Assembly (NCBI GenBank): GCA_025210485.1
Contig: JAOARN010000119.1
Location: forward strand, 38,370 to 102,369
DNA length: 64,000 nucleotides
Reading direction: 5' to 3'
DNA from: Marinifilaceae bacterium
GTDB taxonomy: Bacteria; Bacteroidota; Bacteroidia; Bacteroidales; Marinifilaceae
Below are positions 9,875-19,920 of the stretch, piece after piece; the stretch's first letter is position 1; each line of letters starts with the position of its first letter. The notes below the pieces were generated by a model, which was not told the DNA's origin, searched no databases, and saw only the letters and a list, made by a program, of their open reading frames with translations. A program made the translations under genes and the position numbers.

Positions 9875-9882
9875 CAAATATA
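9875..9882 (-). promoter_or_regulatory. Candidate -7 box for the bifunctional nuclease
   Basis: TATATTTG on the minus strand matches TAnnTTTG exactly and lies 30 nt before the start codon, which is a typical leader length. The -33 element is weak. Confidence 0.5.
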
Positions 9883-10058
9883 TAAAAATGTTTTTAGTCG
9901 ATTGGTAGAAAATTTTATAAAAGCTATTATTTTTCCACCAATGAAGCTTAGTGTTTTCTCTTTGTTTTGATTGCTGTTATTAATTTAACAAAATTAAATA
10001 GGCAAAAGCTTAAATCTTCTTAATTTCCTTTGGATCTATATCTATAATTTAATAATCT

Positions 10059-10066
10059 TATATTTG
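10059..10066 (+). promoter_or_regulatory. Candidate -7 box for the small zinc-ribbon gene
   Basis: TATATTTG is an exact TAnnTTTG match about 25 nt before the start codon of the 77-residue protein. No well-spaced TTTG -33 element is found. Confidence 0.5.
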
Positions 10067-10091
10067 CATATTAAATAAAAGAACTAAGATA

Positions 10092-10325
10092 ATGTTAGAA
10101 AAAAATAATACTGAAGAGAATCAACAAAAGGTTGAGATTGAATGTCAAAAATGTAAAAAAAATACAGAGGTGGCTGTTTTGGATATCTGTAACGAAAATA
10201 CTCTTATATGTCCAAACTGCAAAACAGAAATTAATTTGAATCTGTATAAGAAACCCCAAAAGAAAGATAAATCAGAAAAGAATCTTCCATTTCAAAATTT
10301 AGATAAATTGATGAATTTAGATTAG
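10092..10325 (+). CDS. Small zinc-ribbon protein of unknown function
   Basis: A 77-residue protein with two CxxC knuckles: C18-x2-C21 (CQKC) and C40-x2-C43 (CPNC). Their spacing suits one four-cysteine zinc ribbon. The ends are rich in Lys, Asn and Glu, and there is no signal peptide or membrane segment. I do not recognise a named family. The candidate -7 box and the absence of close neighbours suggest it is expressed alone. Confidence 0.65.
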   Translation: MLEKNNTEENQQKVEIECQKCKKNTEVAVLDICNENTLICPNCKTEINLNLYKKPQKKDKSEKNLPFQNLDKLMNLD

Positions 10326-10757
10326 TCTTATTATGTAAAATGCATTTGGATTCTGGTTGTTTTTATAACTCATCTATTTATAATAATCGGGAAGCTTTCT
10401 TTTTATTTAGTATAAATAAAATTTCCAAAACTGTTAAAAAACAATAAATTAAATAGTATTTTGTGTGTTTGTTTGAATAGTGTTGATTAGTAGATGTTTA
10501 ATTAGTATGCATATATATTTCTGCTAATTATAATGTAAAAAAAAATCTTTTTTGTCTATTTCGATAAAAAACAATTCTTAGTATCGATTTGTTAATAGTC
10601 ATATTAATACTATATTAGCAAGGATTATTGAAAAAAATCTATCAATTAAAGTCACTTAATCCTAATTTAATTTTTATTGTTAATACTTGTGCGATTGGTT
10701 CGTACTGTTATTGGTATGGTAGTTAAACTAGGGTAATTTGATATTACTTAAATTAAT
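10326..10757. other. Gene-less leader region of the MFS transporter
   Basis: About 430 bp with no ORF. It contains the best-formed promoter for the downstream transporter (10588-10618), implying a leader of roughly 130 nt. I see no terminator-like hairpin in that leader. Confidence 0.5.
10588..10618 (+). promoter_or_regulatory. Candidate promoter for the MFS transporter
   Basis: TTTG (10588-10591), a 19-nt spacer, then TATATTAG (10611-10618), which is one base off TAnnTTTG. Spacing is as expected for the Bacteroidetes primary sigma factor. Confidence 0.5.
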
Positions 10758-12134
10758 ATGGTATCACAAATGAAACAATCTATTAAAGATTCAAAAACTG
10801 CACGTTGGTTCGTGCTGATTACCGTATCCTTCTTGATGTTAACAGGATACTTCTTTACAGATATTTTATCTCCTCTGCAAGGTTTGCTTAGAGAGAATAT
10901 GGGTTGGACAAACTCAGAATATGGAACTTTTGCTGGTTCTTATTCTATGCTTAACGTATTTGCGGGAATGCTTATTTTCGGAGGTATTATACTTGATAAA
11001 GCTGGTATTCGCTTTACAGGAACATTCTTTGTAGGTGTAATGATTTTAGGAGGATTCTTTAATTATTACGCTATGACTGACACTTTCAATAATGGTGGTA
11101 TTGGTTACAATTTCTTAAATTCGTTTTTAACAGATTATAAACCATCTCTTAAACTTGCAATGATCGGTTATTCTCTATTTGGAGTGGGTGTTGAAGTTGC
11201 TGGTATTACAGTGTCTCGTATTATTGTAAAATGGTTTAAAGGTAAAGAATTAGCATTGGCTATGGGTCTTGAAATGGCTTGTGCTCGTGGTGGTATGTTA
11301 ATTGCTTTCTCTCTTTCTCCAATGATGACAGGTGCAGACAAAGTAATCTCTAAACCATTAGCTTTTGGTGTTATATTGTTAATTATCGGTTTATTAGCAT
11401 TTTTCATCCACAATATGATGGATACTAAATTGGATAAAGAAATTGCTGACTCAGCTGAAGAAGAAGCTTCTGATGAATTTAAAATCTCAGATGTATTGTT
11501 ATTATTCAAAAACCCAGGTTTCTTGTTAATTGCATCTCTATGTGTATTATTTTATTCTGCAATTTTCCCATTTACAAAATTTGCTCCTGACTTGATGGTT
11601 CAAAAATATGGTTTTGCTGAAGAATTCTCTGGAATGATTGTTGGTTTATTACCTATTGGTACTATGATTCTTACACCTGTTTTCGGTGCATTTATGGATA
11701 AGAAAGGAAAATCTGCTAGTATTATGATGTTAGGTTCATTACTACTTATTTTCTCACATATGATTTTTGCTTATCTTCCTGGAAATACTGCATTTGCATT
11801 TTGTGCTATGATTGTATTAGGTTTTGCATTCTCATTTGTACCTGCTGCTATGTGGCCTTCTGTACCAAAAATTATCCCAGAAAGTCGTTTAGGTTCTGCT
11901 TACGCAATGATCTTTATGATTCAAAATGTAGGTCTTATGTTATTCCCTATGTTATTAGGTTCTGTTCTTGATGCATCAAATCCTAATAAATCAGCTGGAA
12001 CACCACTTGATTATACAAATTCAATGACTTTAATGGTTGGTTGTGGTGTTGCTGCTCTAATCGTTGCTTTCTTCTTACGTGCAGTTGATCGTAAGAAAGG
12101 ATATGGTCTTGATTTACCAAATATTCAGAAATAA
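10758..12134 (+). CDS. Major facilitator superfamily transporter
   Basis: A 458-residue inner-membrane protein with about twelve hydrophobic segments in two halves, joined by an acidic cytoplasmic loop (DSAEEEASDEFK, about residue 235). MFS marks include the segment-2/3 loop GGIILDKAGIRFTG and its repeat GAFMDKKGKSAS. The sequence recalls the MFSD1-like branch, but I cannot assign a substrate. Codon use is noticeably biased to GGT/GCT/TCT compared with neighbours, suggesting strong expression. Translation may start at ATG 10758 or at the Met five codons on. It is a single-gene unit with its own promoter and terminator. Confidence 0.85.
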   Translation: MVSQMKQSIKDSKTARWFVLITVSFLMLTGYFFTDILSPLQGLLRENMGWTNSEYGTFAGSYSMLNVFAGMLIFGGIILDKAGIRFTGTFFVGVMILGGFFNYYAMTDTFNNGGIGYNFLNSFLTDYKPSLKLAMIGYSLFGVGVEVAGITVSRIIVKWFKGKELALAMGLEMACARGGMLIAFSLSPMMTGADKVISKPLAFGVILLIIGLLAFFIHNMMDTKLDKEIADSAEEEASDEFKISDVLLLFKNPGFLLIASLCVLFYSAIFPFTKFAPDLMVQKYGFAEEFSGMIVGLLPIGTMILTPVFGAFMDKKGKSASIMMLGSLLLIFSHMIFAYLPGNTAFAFCAMIVLGFAFSFVPAAMWPSVPKIIPESRLGSAYAMIFMIQNVGLMLFPMLLGSVLDASNPNKSAGTPLDYTNSMTLMVGCGVAALIVAFFLRAVDRKKGYGLDLPNIQK

Positions 12135-12153
12135 TATTTTCAAGATATATTTT

Positions 12154-12182
12154 AAAGCCATCCATTTTTGGGTGGCTTTTTT
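12154..12182 (+). terminator. Intrinsic terminator of the MFS gene
   Basis: A hairpin (AAAGCCATCC with GGGTGGCTTT, one G-T pair) is followed by a T run. Confidence 0.85.
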
Positions 12183-12394
12183 AGTACCCAAGTTTTAGAT
12201 ATGTCGATTTTATTGCTATCTAGAATTTAAATAAATTAGTTAAATTAAATTTAGCTTTGGATTTAGTTTTTTAATTTGGCAGAAATTTGTTCTCAAATTA
12301 TTTTTTTATTACTCCTTTTTCGAGTATTACACTATTCTGATTACCTATTTTTATGGTAGTCTCAACAAAAATTTAAAATATAACAATATAGAAT

Positions 12395-13087
12395 ATGAAA
12401 ATCGGTATTATTTGCGCAATGGAATCTGAGATTGAAAATATTCAGAAATCTCTTAAAAATGAAAAGAAGCATAATATAGGTAAATTTGAATTTATTCAAG
12501 GCGAAATAGCGGGAAAGGAACTCGTTATATTACAATCGGGAATAGGAAAGGTGAATGCTGCGGTTGGGGCAAGTGTTATGTTCAACGAATTTAAACCAGA
12601 TTTTCTTATAAATAGTGGAGCTGCTGGCGGTTTTAAATCAAAATTGAATATTGGAGATATTGTTATATCAGAAAATCTTATTCATCATGATGTGGATTGT
12701 ACAGTATTTGGATATAAACTTGGTCAAATTCCTCAAATGCCTGAGAGTTTTGAATCTGATCAAAAATTAAGAAAAATTGCATTAGATGTACTTGCACAAC
12801 AAGATAAGCTGTATTTTGAAACAGGTGATATAGCTACTGGTGATCAGTTTATGAATGATGTTCAAGCTACAAAAAAACTAAAAGAAAATTTCCCTACTGT
12901 TAAAGCCGTTGAAATGGAAGGTGCTGCAATTGGACAAGTAGCTTATATATTTGAAATTCCATTTTTAATAATTCGTTCTATTTCTGATATAGCAGGTCAA
13001 GAAAATGCAATTGAATATACCGAATTTGTTAAAACTGCATCGGTAAATTCAGCTGAGCTTGTGATTAATATGATTGCCCAATTGTAA
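12395..13087 (+). CDS. mtnN: 5'-methylthioadenosine/S-adenosylhomocysteine nucleosidase
   Basis: A 230-residue nucleosidase that removes adenine from MTA and SAH in the cytosol, serving methionine salvage and the activated methyl cycle. Visible signatures are MKIGIICAMESEIENI at the N-terminus (Glu12 catalytic in the family), the phosphorylase-like GAAGGF loop (about residues 75-80), VEMEGAAIGQVA (ribose binding) and the catalytic Asp in RSISDIAGQ. Length is normal. The gene stands alone, with no luxS or sahH nearby. Confidence 0.95.
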   Translation: MKIGIICAMESEIENIQKSLKNEKKHNIGKFEFIQGEIAGKELVILQSGIGKVNAAVGASVMFNEFKPDFLINSGAAGGFKSKLNIGDIVISENLIHHDVDCTVFGYKLGQIPQMPESFESDQKLRKIALDVLAQQDKLYFETGDIATGDQFMNDVQATKKLKENFPTVKAVEMEGAAIGQVAYIFEIPFLIIRSISDIAGQENAIEYTEFVKTASVNSAELVINMIAQL

Positions 13088-13306
13088 TCAATAGCTTATT
13101 TAACTAGTTGATTAACTAATTAAAAAAACAAATTTTAATTAGCTTTTATTAATAAATATTATTTAACTTTATTATGAAATTAATAATTTCCTAAAAATGT
13201 CAATAATATTATTTTGAATTTTAATTTAAAATTAAGACGAGATTTTAGTGGGAATTATTCTATTATGTTTACTTCAATTTTTGTCTTATTTATATAAAAT
13301 TATAGT

Positions 13307-14521
13307 TTGCGATTTACAGAATTTAAACTTACAGATGAGGTTTTACAAGGAATTGAAGCAATGGGCTTCGAAAATGCCTCGCCAGTCCAAGAATTGGCTA
13401 TTCCACATATATTAAATAATAAAGATCTTATTGTTTGTGCTCAAACTGGCACAGGAAAGACAGCGGCTTTTATTCTCCCTCTTATGAATAAAATCCTCGA
13501 AAACAAGATGAAAGGTTTTACTACCTTGGTATTGGTCCCAACTAGGGAATTAGCAATTCAGATCGACCAGCAGATTGAAGGTTTTAGTTATTTTGTTCCT
13601 ATTTCATCTTTAGCTGTCTATGGAGGAGGAGATTCAAGTGTTTGGGGACAGCAAAAGAAAGGATTAATTGAGGGTGCAGATATTGTAATTGCTACTCCTG
13701 GTAGAATGATATCCCATTTAAATCTTGGATATGTAAATTGTGAAAATATTGCTCACCTAGTTCTAGATGAGGCAGATAGGATGCTTGATATGGGATTTTT
13801 TGAGGATATTATGCAAATTGTTAAGTATCTTCCTGAAAAAAGACAAAATTTAATGTTTTCGGCAACAATGCCTCCTAAGATAAGAGAACTGGTTGCTAAG
13901 ATATTAGATGATTACGAGGAAATAAATATTGCTATATCCAAACCTGCAGAGGGTATACTTCAGGCTGCATATATGCTGTATGAGAATCAAAAGATTGAAC
14001 TTATTAATTCTTTATTGGAAGGGAAAGAGGATTTGCAAAGTATTATTATCTTTTCTTCTACCAAATCTAAAGTTAAAGAGATATATCACTCCCTCAAAAA
14101 ACATAAGCATTTGGTAAATTCTATACATTCGGATTTAGAACAGAGTGAACGTGAAAATGTTTTAAGAGATTTTAAGAATAGGAAATTTCAAATTCTTGTT
14201 GCTACTGATATTATTTCAAGAGGAATTGATATTGACTCTATTGATTTGGTTATGAATTATGATGTTCCAAATGATGCTGAGGATTATATTCACAGGGTAG
14301 GGAGAACAGCTAGAGCTAAATCCGAGGGCGTTGCAATAACATTTATTACCACAAATGATCAAGATTCTTTTCTGAAAATAGAGAAACTTATTGGATCTGA
14401 TATTTTTAAAATTCCAGTTCCTGCCGATTTAGGTGAAGCACCTGAATATAAGCCAAGAACTCAAAAACCACGGAGATTTAAATTTATACGAAAAAGATCT
14501 AAGCCTAGGACTAGTAGATAG
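13307..14521 (+). CDS. rhlE: DEAD-box RNA helicase, RhlE-like
   Basis: A 404-residue ATP-dependent RNA helicase with the full motif set: Q motif (FxxF...ASPVQ), Walker A AQTGTGKTAA, PTRELAIQ, DEAD in VLDEADRMLDMGFF, SATMP, and HRVGRTAR. The C-terminal tail is short and basic, as in RhlE proteins active on ribosome assembly or mRNA decay. The start is a TTG at 13307. The only in-frame ATG upstream (13265) is cut off by a TAA at 13295, and the next internal Met lies inside the Q-motif region. It shares a terminator with mdh. Confidence 0.93.
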   Translation: MRFTEFKLTDEVLQGIEAMGFENASPVQELAIPHILNNKDLIVCAQTGTGKTAAFILPLMNKILENKMKGFTTLVLVPTRELAIQIDQQIEGFSYFVPISSLAVYGGGDSSVWGQQKKGLIEGADIVIATPGRMISHLNLGYVNCENIAHLVLDEADRMLDMGFFEDIMQIVKYLPEKRQNLMFSATMPPKIRELVAKILDDYEEINIAISKPAEGILQAAYMLYENQKIELINSLLEGKEDLQSIIIFSSTKSKVKEIYHSLKKHKHLVNSIHSDLEQSERENVLRDFKNRKFQILVATDIISRGIDIDSIDLVMNYDVPNDAEDYIHRVGRTARAKSEGVAITFITTNDQDSFLKIEKLIGSDIFKIPVPADLGEAPEYKPRTQKPRRFKFIRKRSKPRTSR

Positions 14522-14526
14522 GGAAT

Positions 14527-14566
14527 AAAAAAAAGCACGAAAAATCATGATTTTCGTGCTTTTTTT
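14527..14566. terminator. Bidirectional intrinsic terminator
   Basis: A 10-bp stem (AGCACGAAAA, 14534-14543, with TTTTCGTGCT, 14551-14560) has A and T runs outside. It lies between the convergent rhlE and mdh genes. Confidence 0.85.
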
Positions 14567-14583
14567 GAATCTTATTAGTTGAA

Positions 14584-15519
14584 CTACATGATATTCATAT
14601 CGTCAAGAACCTTCATTACTGATTTAACAGCTGTTGCAGACTCTTCTAACATTTTTGATTCCTCTTCGTTTAGTTTTAGTTCGATGATTTGTTCAATACC
14701 ATCTTTACCTAATTTTACAGGAACTCCTAAATAGATATTTTCAAAACCATATTCGCCATTTAAGTATGTACAAACAGGGAAAATTCTTTTCTGATCACGA
14801 ACGATAGCTTCAACCATTTGAGCAGCCGCTGCTCCAGGAGCATACCATGCTGAAGTTCCCATTAGGTTTACAAGTTCGCCACCGCCAACTTTAGTACGTT
14901 CTATAATCGCATTAAGTTTATCTTCTTCGATAAGCTCAGTTACAGGAATTCCACCTACAGTAGTGTAACGAGGAAGTGGAACCATTGTGTCGCCATGACC
15001 ACCCATTAGAACAGCTTGTATATCTTTTGGAGATACATTTAATTCTTCAGCCAAGAAAGCTCTATATCTTGCTGTATCAAGAATTCCAGCCATACCAAAC
15101 ACTTTTGACGAATCTTTTTTAGCTGTAAGGAATGCCGCGTAAGACATTACATCAAGAGGGTTGGATACAATAATAATGATTGCATCAGGAGAATGTTTTA
15201 CTACATTTTCTGTAACTGTTTTAACAATACCAGCATTGGTAGCGATTAAGTCATCACGACTCATTCCTGGTTTTCTTGGAAGTCCAGATGTGATAACAAC
15301 TACTTCTGATCCAGCAGTAGCTTCATAATCATTAGTTACACCTTTTATTCTTGAATCATAATAATTGATAGGGGCAGTTTGCCACATATCTAATGATTTT
15401 CCTTCTGCTACACCTTCTTTGATGTCTAGTAAAATAACTTCGTTTGCTAATTCTTTTTGAGCGATACAGTTGGCACATGTTGCACCTACGTTTCCTGCTC
15501 CAATTACTGTAATTTTCAT
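14584..15519 (-). CDS. mdh: Malate dehydrogenase, LDH-like (type III)
   Basis: A 311-residue NAD-dependent dehydrogenase interconverting malate and oxaloacetate in the TCA cycle. The Rossmann motif GAGNVGATCA (residues 7-16) is followed by an Asp (LLDIKEG) typical of NAD use. The substrate loop LPRKPGMSRDDL carries the Arg that selects malate over lactate. IVSNPLDVM and the catalytic His in GGHGDTMVP complete the set. This is the LDH-like MDH found in Bacteroidetes and Chlorobi. It is a single gene and shares a terminator with rhlE. Confidence 0.96.
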   Translation of the reverse strand: MKITVIGAGNVGATCANCIAQKELANEVILLDIKEGVAEGKSLDMWQTAPINYYDSRIKGVTNDYEATAGSEVVVITSGLPRKPGMSRDDLIATNAGIVKTVTENVVKHSPDAIIIIVSNPLDVMSYAAFLTAKKDSSKVFGMAGILDTARYRAFLAEELNVSPKDIQAVLMGGHGDTMVPLPRYTTVGGIPVTELIEEDKLNAIIERTKVGGGELVNLMGTSAWYAPGAAAAQMVEAIVRDQKRIFPVCTYLNGEYGFENIYLGVPVKLGKDGIEQIIELKLNEEESKMLEESATAVKSVMKVLDDMNIM

Positions 15520-15771
15520 ATGCGCATATTTTATGAAAACATATTAAGTAGAACTGATTTTTTATTTAGATTTAACTAAGCTGAAAATAAAAAAAGAGTT
15601 GTATAAATATTGTCTACGTATATTGGTTTCCTATAGTCATTCATTCGTAATATAAGTAGATATATTGTTCTATTTACCTAAATCTGTTTGTCTGAATTTA
15701 AAGTTTATATTAAGATTATTCCAACAACTATAATCTTAGTTTGCTCTACAATTATATAAAATATAATAATA

Positions 15772-15789
15772 AAAAAACATGTTTTTTAT
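15772..15789 (-). terminator. Possible terminator of glmM
   Basis: An AT-only palindrome, AAAAAACATGTTTTTT, lies just beyond the stop codon and is T-rich on the minus strand. Stability would be low, so this is tentative. Confidence 0.35.
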
Positions 15790-15797
15790 CATCAATT

Positions 15798-17180
15798 TTA
15801 CATGATTGCTTTTATATCTTCGATAATTTTGTTGGCAAGTTTATTTGCTTCTTCTTCTGATTTGCTCTCCGAGTATATTCTAATTATTGGTTCGGTGTTT
15901 GATTTTCTTAGATGAACCCATTGTTCGGCGAAATCAATTTTTACACCATCAATATCATTTATCTTTTCAGATGCATATTTCTCTTTCATTTTAACAAGAA
16001 TTCCGTCCACGTCGGTTTCTGCTGTAAGTTGTATTTTGTTTTTTGAGATATGATAATTAGGATAAGTAGCTCGTAATTGCGTAGCACTTAATTTTTTCTT
16101 AGCTAAATGAGATAAGAATAAACCTATACCAACAAGAGCATCTCTACCATAGTGACTTTCAGGATAAATAATTCCACCATTACCTTCTCCGCCAATAACT
16201 GCATTGGTTTTTTTCATCATTTCAACAACATTGACTTCTCCTACTGCTGAGGCATTGTACTCGCCTCCGTAGATTGTACTTACATCTGCTAGAGCTCTTG
16301 TAGATGATAGGTTCGATACAGTATTTCCCTTCTTGTTGCTCAATACATATTCAGAGCATGCAACTAAGGTGTATTCTTCACCAAACATACTCCCATCCTC
16401 GTTTACTATAGCTAGACGGTCAACATCAGGGTCAACAACAAAGCCTAAATCAGCTTTTTCTTCTTTTATTTTATTCGAAATATCCTTTAAGTTTTCAGGA
16501 AGTGGTTCTGGATTATGAGGAAATTCACCATTTGGAGTGCAGTACATTTCTATAATCTCATTTACTCCAAGTTCTTTTAATAATTTAGGAATCACTATTC
16601 CTCCTACAGAGTTAACCGCGTCAATAGCTATTTTGAAATTTGCAGCCTTTATAGCTTCCTTGTCGACAAGTTCAAGTTTTAAAATTTCATTTATATGATA
16701 GTCTGTGTAGTCCTTTTTTGTTACTTCACCTAAGTCATCGACCTCTGCAAATACGTAATTGTCATTTTTTGCGATATCAAGAATATCTTTTCCATCTTTG
16801 TCGCTGATAAATTCTCCTTTTTCGTTAAGAAGTTTTAATGCATTCCATTGTTTAGGATTGTGACTCGCTGTTAATATAATTCCGCCTTGCGCTTTTTCTG
16901 CTGTCACTGCCAATTCAGTGGTAGGTGTAGTAGCAAGATCAATATCCACTACATTAACTCCCATAGCTTGTAGGGTCGAAACAACAATACTGTTAACCAT
17001 AGGTCCCGAAATCCTAGCGTCTCTACCTACTACAACTAGTGGGTTTTTTTTGGAAGATCTGTTTATTATCCAGCTTGCATATGCAGAGGTGAATTTAACA
17101 ATATCAATTGGAGTAAGAGCATTGTCTACTGTACCTCCTATGGTTCCTCTAATTCCAGAGATAGATTTTATTAAAGTCAT
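15798..17180 (-). CDS. glmM: Phosphoglucosamine mutase
   Basis: A 460-residue alpha-D-phosphohexomutase. It converts glucosamine 6-phosphate to glucosamine 1-phosphate on the way to UDP-GlcNAc and cell wall. The phospho-serine loop TASHNPKQWNALK places the catalytic Ser at residue 106. The metal loop DPDVDRLAIV, the sugar loop GGEGNGG and the phosphate-binding RKSNTEP near the C-terminus are all intact. The GlmM assignment over phosphomannomutase rests on resemblance to Bacteroidetes GlmM (SISGIRGTIGG start). It is a monocistronic gene. Confidence 0.9.
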   Translation of the reverse strand: MTLIKSISGIRGTIGGTVDNALTPIDIVKFTSAYASWIINRSSKKNPLVVVGRDARISGPMVNSIVVSTLQAMGVNVVDIDLATTPTTELAVTAEKAQGGIILTASHNPKQWNALKLLNEKGEFISDKDGKDILDIAKNDNYVFAEVDDLGEVTKKDYTDYHINEILKLELVDKEAIKAANFKIAIDAVNSVGGIVIPKLLKELGVNEIIEMYCTPNGEFPHNPEPLPENLKDISNKIKEEKADLGFVVDPDVDRLAIVNEDGSMFGEEYTLVACSEYVLSNKKGNTVSNLSSTRALADVSTIYGGEYNASAVGEVNVVEMMKKTNAVIGGEGNGGIIYPESHYGRDALVGIGLFLSHLAKKKLSATQLRATYPNYHISKNKIQLTAETDVDGILVKMKEKYASEKINDIDGVKIDFAEQWVHLRKSNTEPIIRIYSESKSEEEANKLANKIIEDIKAIM

Positions 17181-17879
17181 ATTATTTGCGTATAAAGTAA
17201 GAAATAGGTTTATATTTCGTGTAATTATGTAAATTTAATTTGTAATTAGTTCCAAATTATAAATGTTTTCAGAATATTTGGTATTACTAAAACAACTAAA
17301 TATTTAATTTTTAAAACATAATTATTGTAACAAAAATATAAGAAATTAAGTGAATACATCAGAGATATTCTAAAATCTGTAAATATTTAAAAACATATTT
17401 AGAAACATCTAATGTGGCTTTCAATTCTTTAATTTTGTTATTTTCACTTCATGGAATATTAGTTTGTAATTTATTCATTTAGATATCATTAAATAGTCTT
17501 CAGCTGTTAATTTTAATACTAGGTGTGGTTTATATGTTTCTCATTATTAGAGTTTATGGCTAAGGCTCTTGTGTGGTGGTATTTGTTTCAAATATTGGCT
17601 TATTAAGTGTGAAATATTTAGCATATCAGTAAGATTAAAGATAATGAGTTGCTCAAATTTTATTATAAAGCACATCTAAACAGTTCAAACTATCTTATTG
17701 TGTAGGTGTAATATAAATTGGTGAAAAATTTTTTTAAAATATTTATCAATAATATCTTTGTCATCGCATGATTTTTAAGTGTATTTTAATCTCTTGTGTC
17801 TTAAGTTTAAGACATTTTCCACTATATACTATTAGCTTAGCTTTCATGTGTTATTAAAAACAGAAATAATCTTAATAAA
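17181..17879. other. Gene-less region between divergent glmM and ABC-F genes
   Basis: About 700 bp, AT-rich, no ORF. It holds a perfect minus-strand -7 box (TATTTTTG, 17338-17331) about 150 nt ahead of glmM, and a small inverted repeat GTCTTAAGTTTAAGAC (17798-17813) about 65 nt ahead of the ABC-F gene. I see nothing else. Confidence 0.45.
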
Positions 17880-19823
17880 ATGATATCAGTAAATAATCTA
17901 AGCGTTGAATTTGGGGGTTTTAGCTTGTTTAAGTCTATCAATTTTCTTGTCAACAACAAGGATAGAATAGGCTTGGTAGGTAAAAATGGTGCAGGAAAGT
18001 CAACAATGTTAAAAGTGTTTGCAAAAGAGCAAGAGGCCAGTTCGGGTAATATCTCTATTCCTAAAGATCTTAAAATTGGATATTTGCCACAGCAAATGAA
18101 ATTTTCTGATAATAATACTGTAATGTCAGAATGTTTAAATGCTTTTGATGAGGTTAATAATTTAAAAAAAGAAATCGATAGATTAAATATTGAACTAGCT
18201 GAACGCACAGATTACGAAAGTCAGGATTATCTCGATATTATTACAAAATTAAATGATAAGAATGATAGATTTCATTTGTTAGGAGGAGAGAATACCAAAG
18301 CTGAATCAGAGAAAACATTAATAGGTCTTGGTTTTAAAAGGACAGATTTTGAAAGACAAACACAAGAGTTTAGTGGCGGTTGGCGAATGCGAATCGAATT
18401 GGCTAAAATACTTTTGAAAAAGCCAGATATATTTTTACTTGATGAGCCTACAAATCACCTTGATATAGAGTCTATTCAGTGGCTTGAAGATTTCCTAAAG
18501 AACTATTCAGGAGCAGTAATGCTTGTTTCCCATGATAGAGCTTTTCTTGATAATATTACAAATAGAACAGTGGAGCTTTCTTTAGGTAAAATATATGACT
18601 ATAAGGTATCATACTCTAAATATGTAGAATTACATGATGAACGAAGAGAGCAACAAATGAAGGCATATATAAATCAACAGAAACAAATAAAAGAAACAGA
18701 GGAGTTTATTGAGAGATTTAGATATAAGGCTACAAAGGCTGTTCAGGTTCAATCAAGAATAAAACAGCTTGAAAAGATAGATAGGATAGAAGTGGATGAG
18801 GAGGATAATGCTATGTTGAATCTGAAATTTTCGGCAGCCCCACGTTCTGGTGATTTAGTGCTTGAAATCAAGGAGCTTAGCAAGTGGTACGATCAATTGC
18901 ATGTCTTGGATGATATAGAACTTACTATTAATAGAGGCGAAAAGCTTGCCTTTGTTGGTAAAAATGGAGAGGGAAAATCTACATTGGTTAATATCATAAT
19001 GAATAAGATAGAGTATTCGGGTATATGTAATATAGGTCATGGAGTGAAGGTTGGTTATTTTGCTCAAAATCAAGCTCAGTTACTCGACGAAAATTTAACT
19101 ATATTTGAAACTATTGACAATGTAGCTGTTGGTGACATTAGAACAAAAATAAGAGATATTTTAGCAGCCTTTATGTTTAGAGGCGAGGATATTGATAAGA
19201 AAGTTAAAGTTCTATCAGGAGGTGAGCGTTCTCGCCTAGCTATGATTAGACTATTATTGGAACCTGTCAATCTTTTGATTCTGGATGAGCCGACTAATCA
19301 TCTTGATATGAAATCGAAAGATGTATTGAAGAAAGCATTGAAGGAATTTGAGGGAACAGTAATTCTAGTTTCTCATGACAGGGAATTTCTTGATGGACTT
19401 GTAAGTAGGGTGTTTGAGTTTACTAATAAAAAAACAAAAGAACATCTTGGCGGTATTTTTGAATTTCTTAGAGCAAAGCAAATTGAAAATATGGCAGAAC
19501 TTGAAGCAAACAAACAGTTGAGTTCAGGAAGTATAAAGTCCGAAAAAAACTCTGATGCAAAATTGGACTATCAGAATAGAAAAGAATTAAATAAACAAAT
19601 CACAAAGCTTAAAAAACAATTACTAGAGTCTGAAGAAAATATTGCAAGTTTGGAAGAAAAAATTGCAAATTTGGAAATAGAAATGGCTAATCCTTCTGCT
19701 GGTTCAGATCCCGATATATATGATAATTACAATAATTCAAAAAAAGAACTAGAGAAAGAGATGGAAATGTGGGAAGAAAGAACAATAGACTTAGATGAAA
19801 AGGAAGCTCAATTAAATTCTTGA
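17880..19823 (+). CDS. ABC-F family ATPase (translation factor type)
   Basis: A 647-residue soluble protein with two ABC domains and no membrane segment. The first has Walker A GKNGAGKS (about 35), signature FSGGWRMRIELA and DEPTNHLD. The second has GKNGEGKS (about 358), LSGGERSRLA and DEPTNHLD. The linker between them is charged and helical (about 245-310), as in ribosome-acting ABC-F proteins. A C-terminal coiled coil (about 540-640) resembles Uup/YkpA forms. Members rescue or tune ribosomes; a resistance role is possible but not indicated. The following genes lie about 100 bp apart on the same strand. Confidence 0.92.
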   Translation: MISVNNLSVEFGGFSLFKSINFLVNNKDRIGLVGKNGAGKSTMLKVFAKEQEASSGNISIPKDLKIGYLPQQMKFSDNNTVMSECLNAFDEVNNLKKEIDRLNIELAERTDYESQDYLDIITKLNDKNDRFHLLGGENTKAESEKTLIGLGFKRTDFERQTQEFSGGWRMRIELAKILLKKPDIFLLDEPTNHLDIESIQWLEDFLKNYSGAVMLVSHDRAFLDNITNRTVELSLGKIYDYKVSYSKYVELHDERREQQMKAYINQQKQIKETEEFIERFRYKATKAVQVQSRIKQLEKIDRIEVDEEDNAMLNLKFSAAPRSGDLVLEIKELSKWYDQLHVLDDIELTINRGEKLAFVGKNGEGKSTLVNIIMNKIEYSGICNIGHGVKVGYFAQNQAQLLDENLTIFETIDNVAVGDIRTKIRDILAAFMFRGEDIDKKVKVLSGGERSRLAMIRLLLEPVNLLILDEPTNHLDMKSKDVLKKALKEFEGTVILVSHDREFLDGLVSRVFEFTNKKTKEHLGGIFEFLRAKQIENMAELEANKQLSSGSIKSEKNSDAKLDYQNRKELNKQITKLKKQLLESEENIASLEEKIANLEIEMANPSAGSDPDIYDNYNNSKKELEKEMEMWEERTIDLDEKEAQLNS

Positions 19824-19920
19824 TTAAACTCAAGACTTTAACTAGTTTTAATCTCATTATCTATTAACAAAAGAGCTGTGTGTTAAAATTTATTTTATAA
19901 TTATTGAAAATTAATTAACT

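Noticed and set aside
11168..11509. 113-codon antisense ORF within the MFS gene
   Set aside because: Low-complexity Asn/Ser/Ala/Ile product mirroring the biased codons of the transporter.
13929..14117. 62-codon ORF inside the RhlE helicase
   Set aside because: Out-of-frame shadow of a conserved gene.
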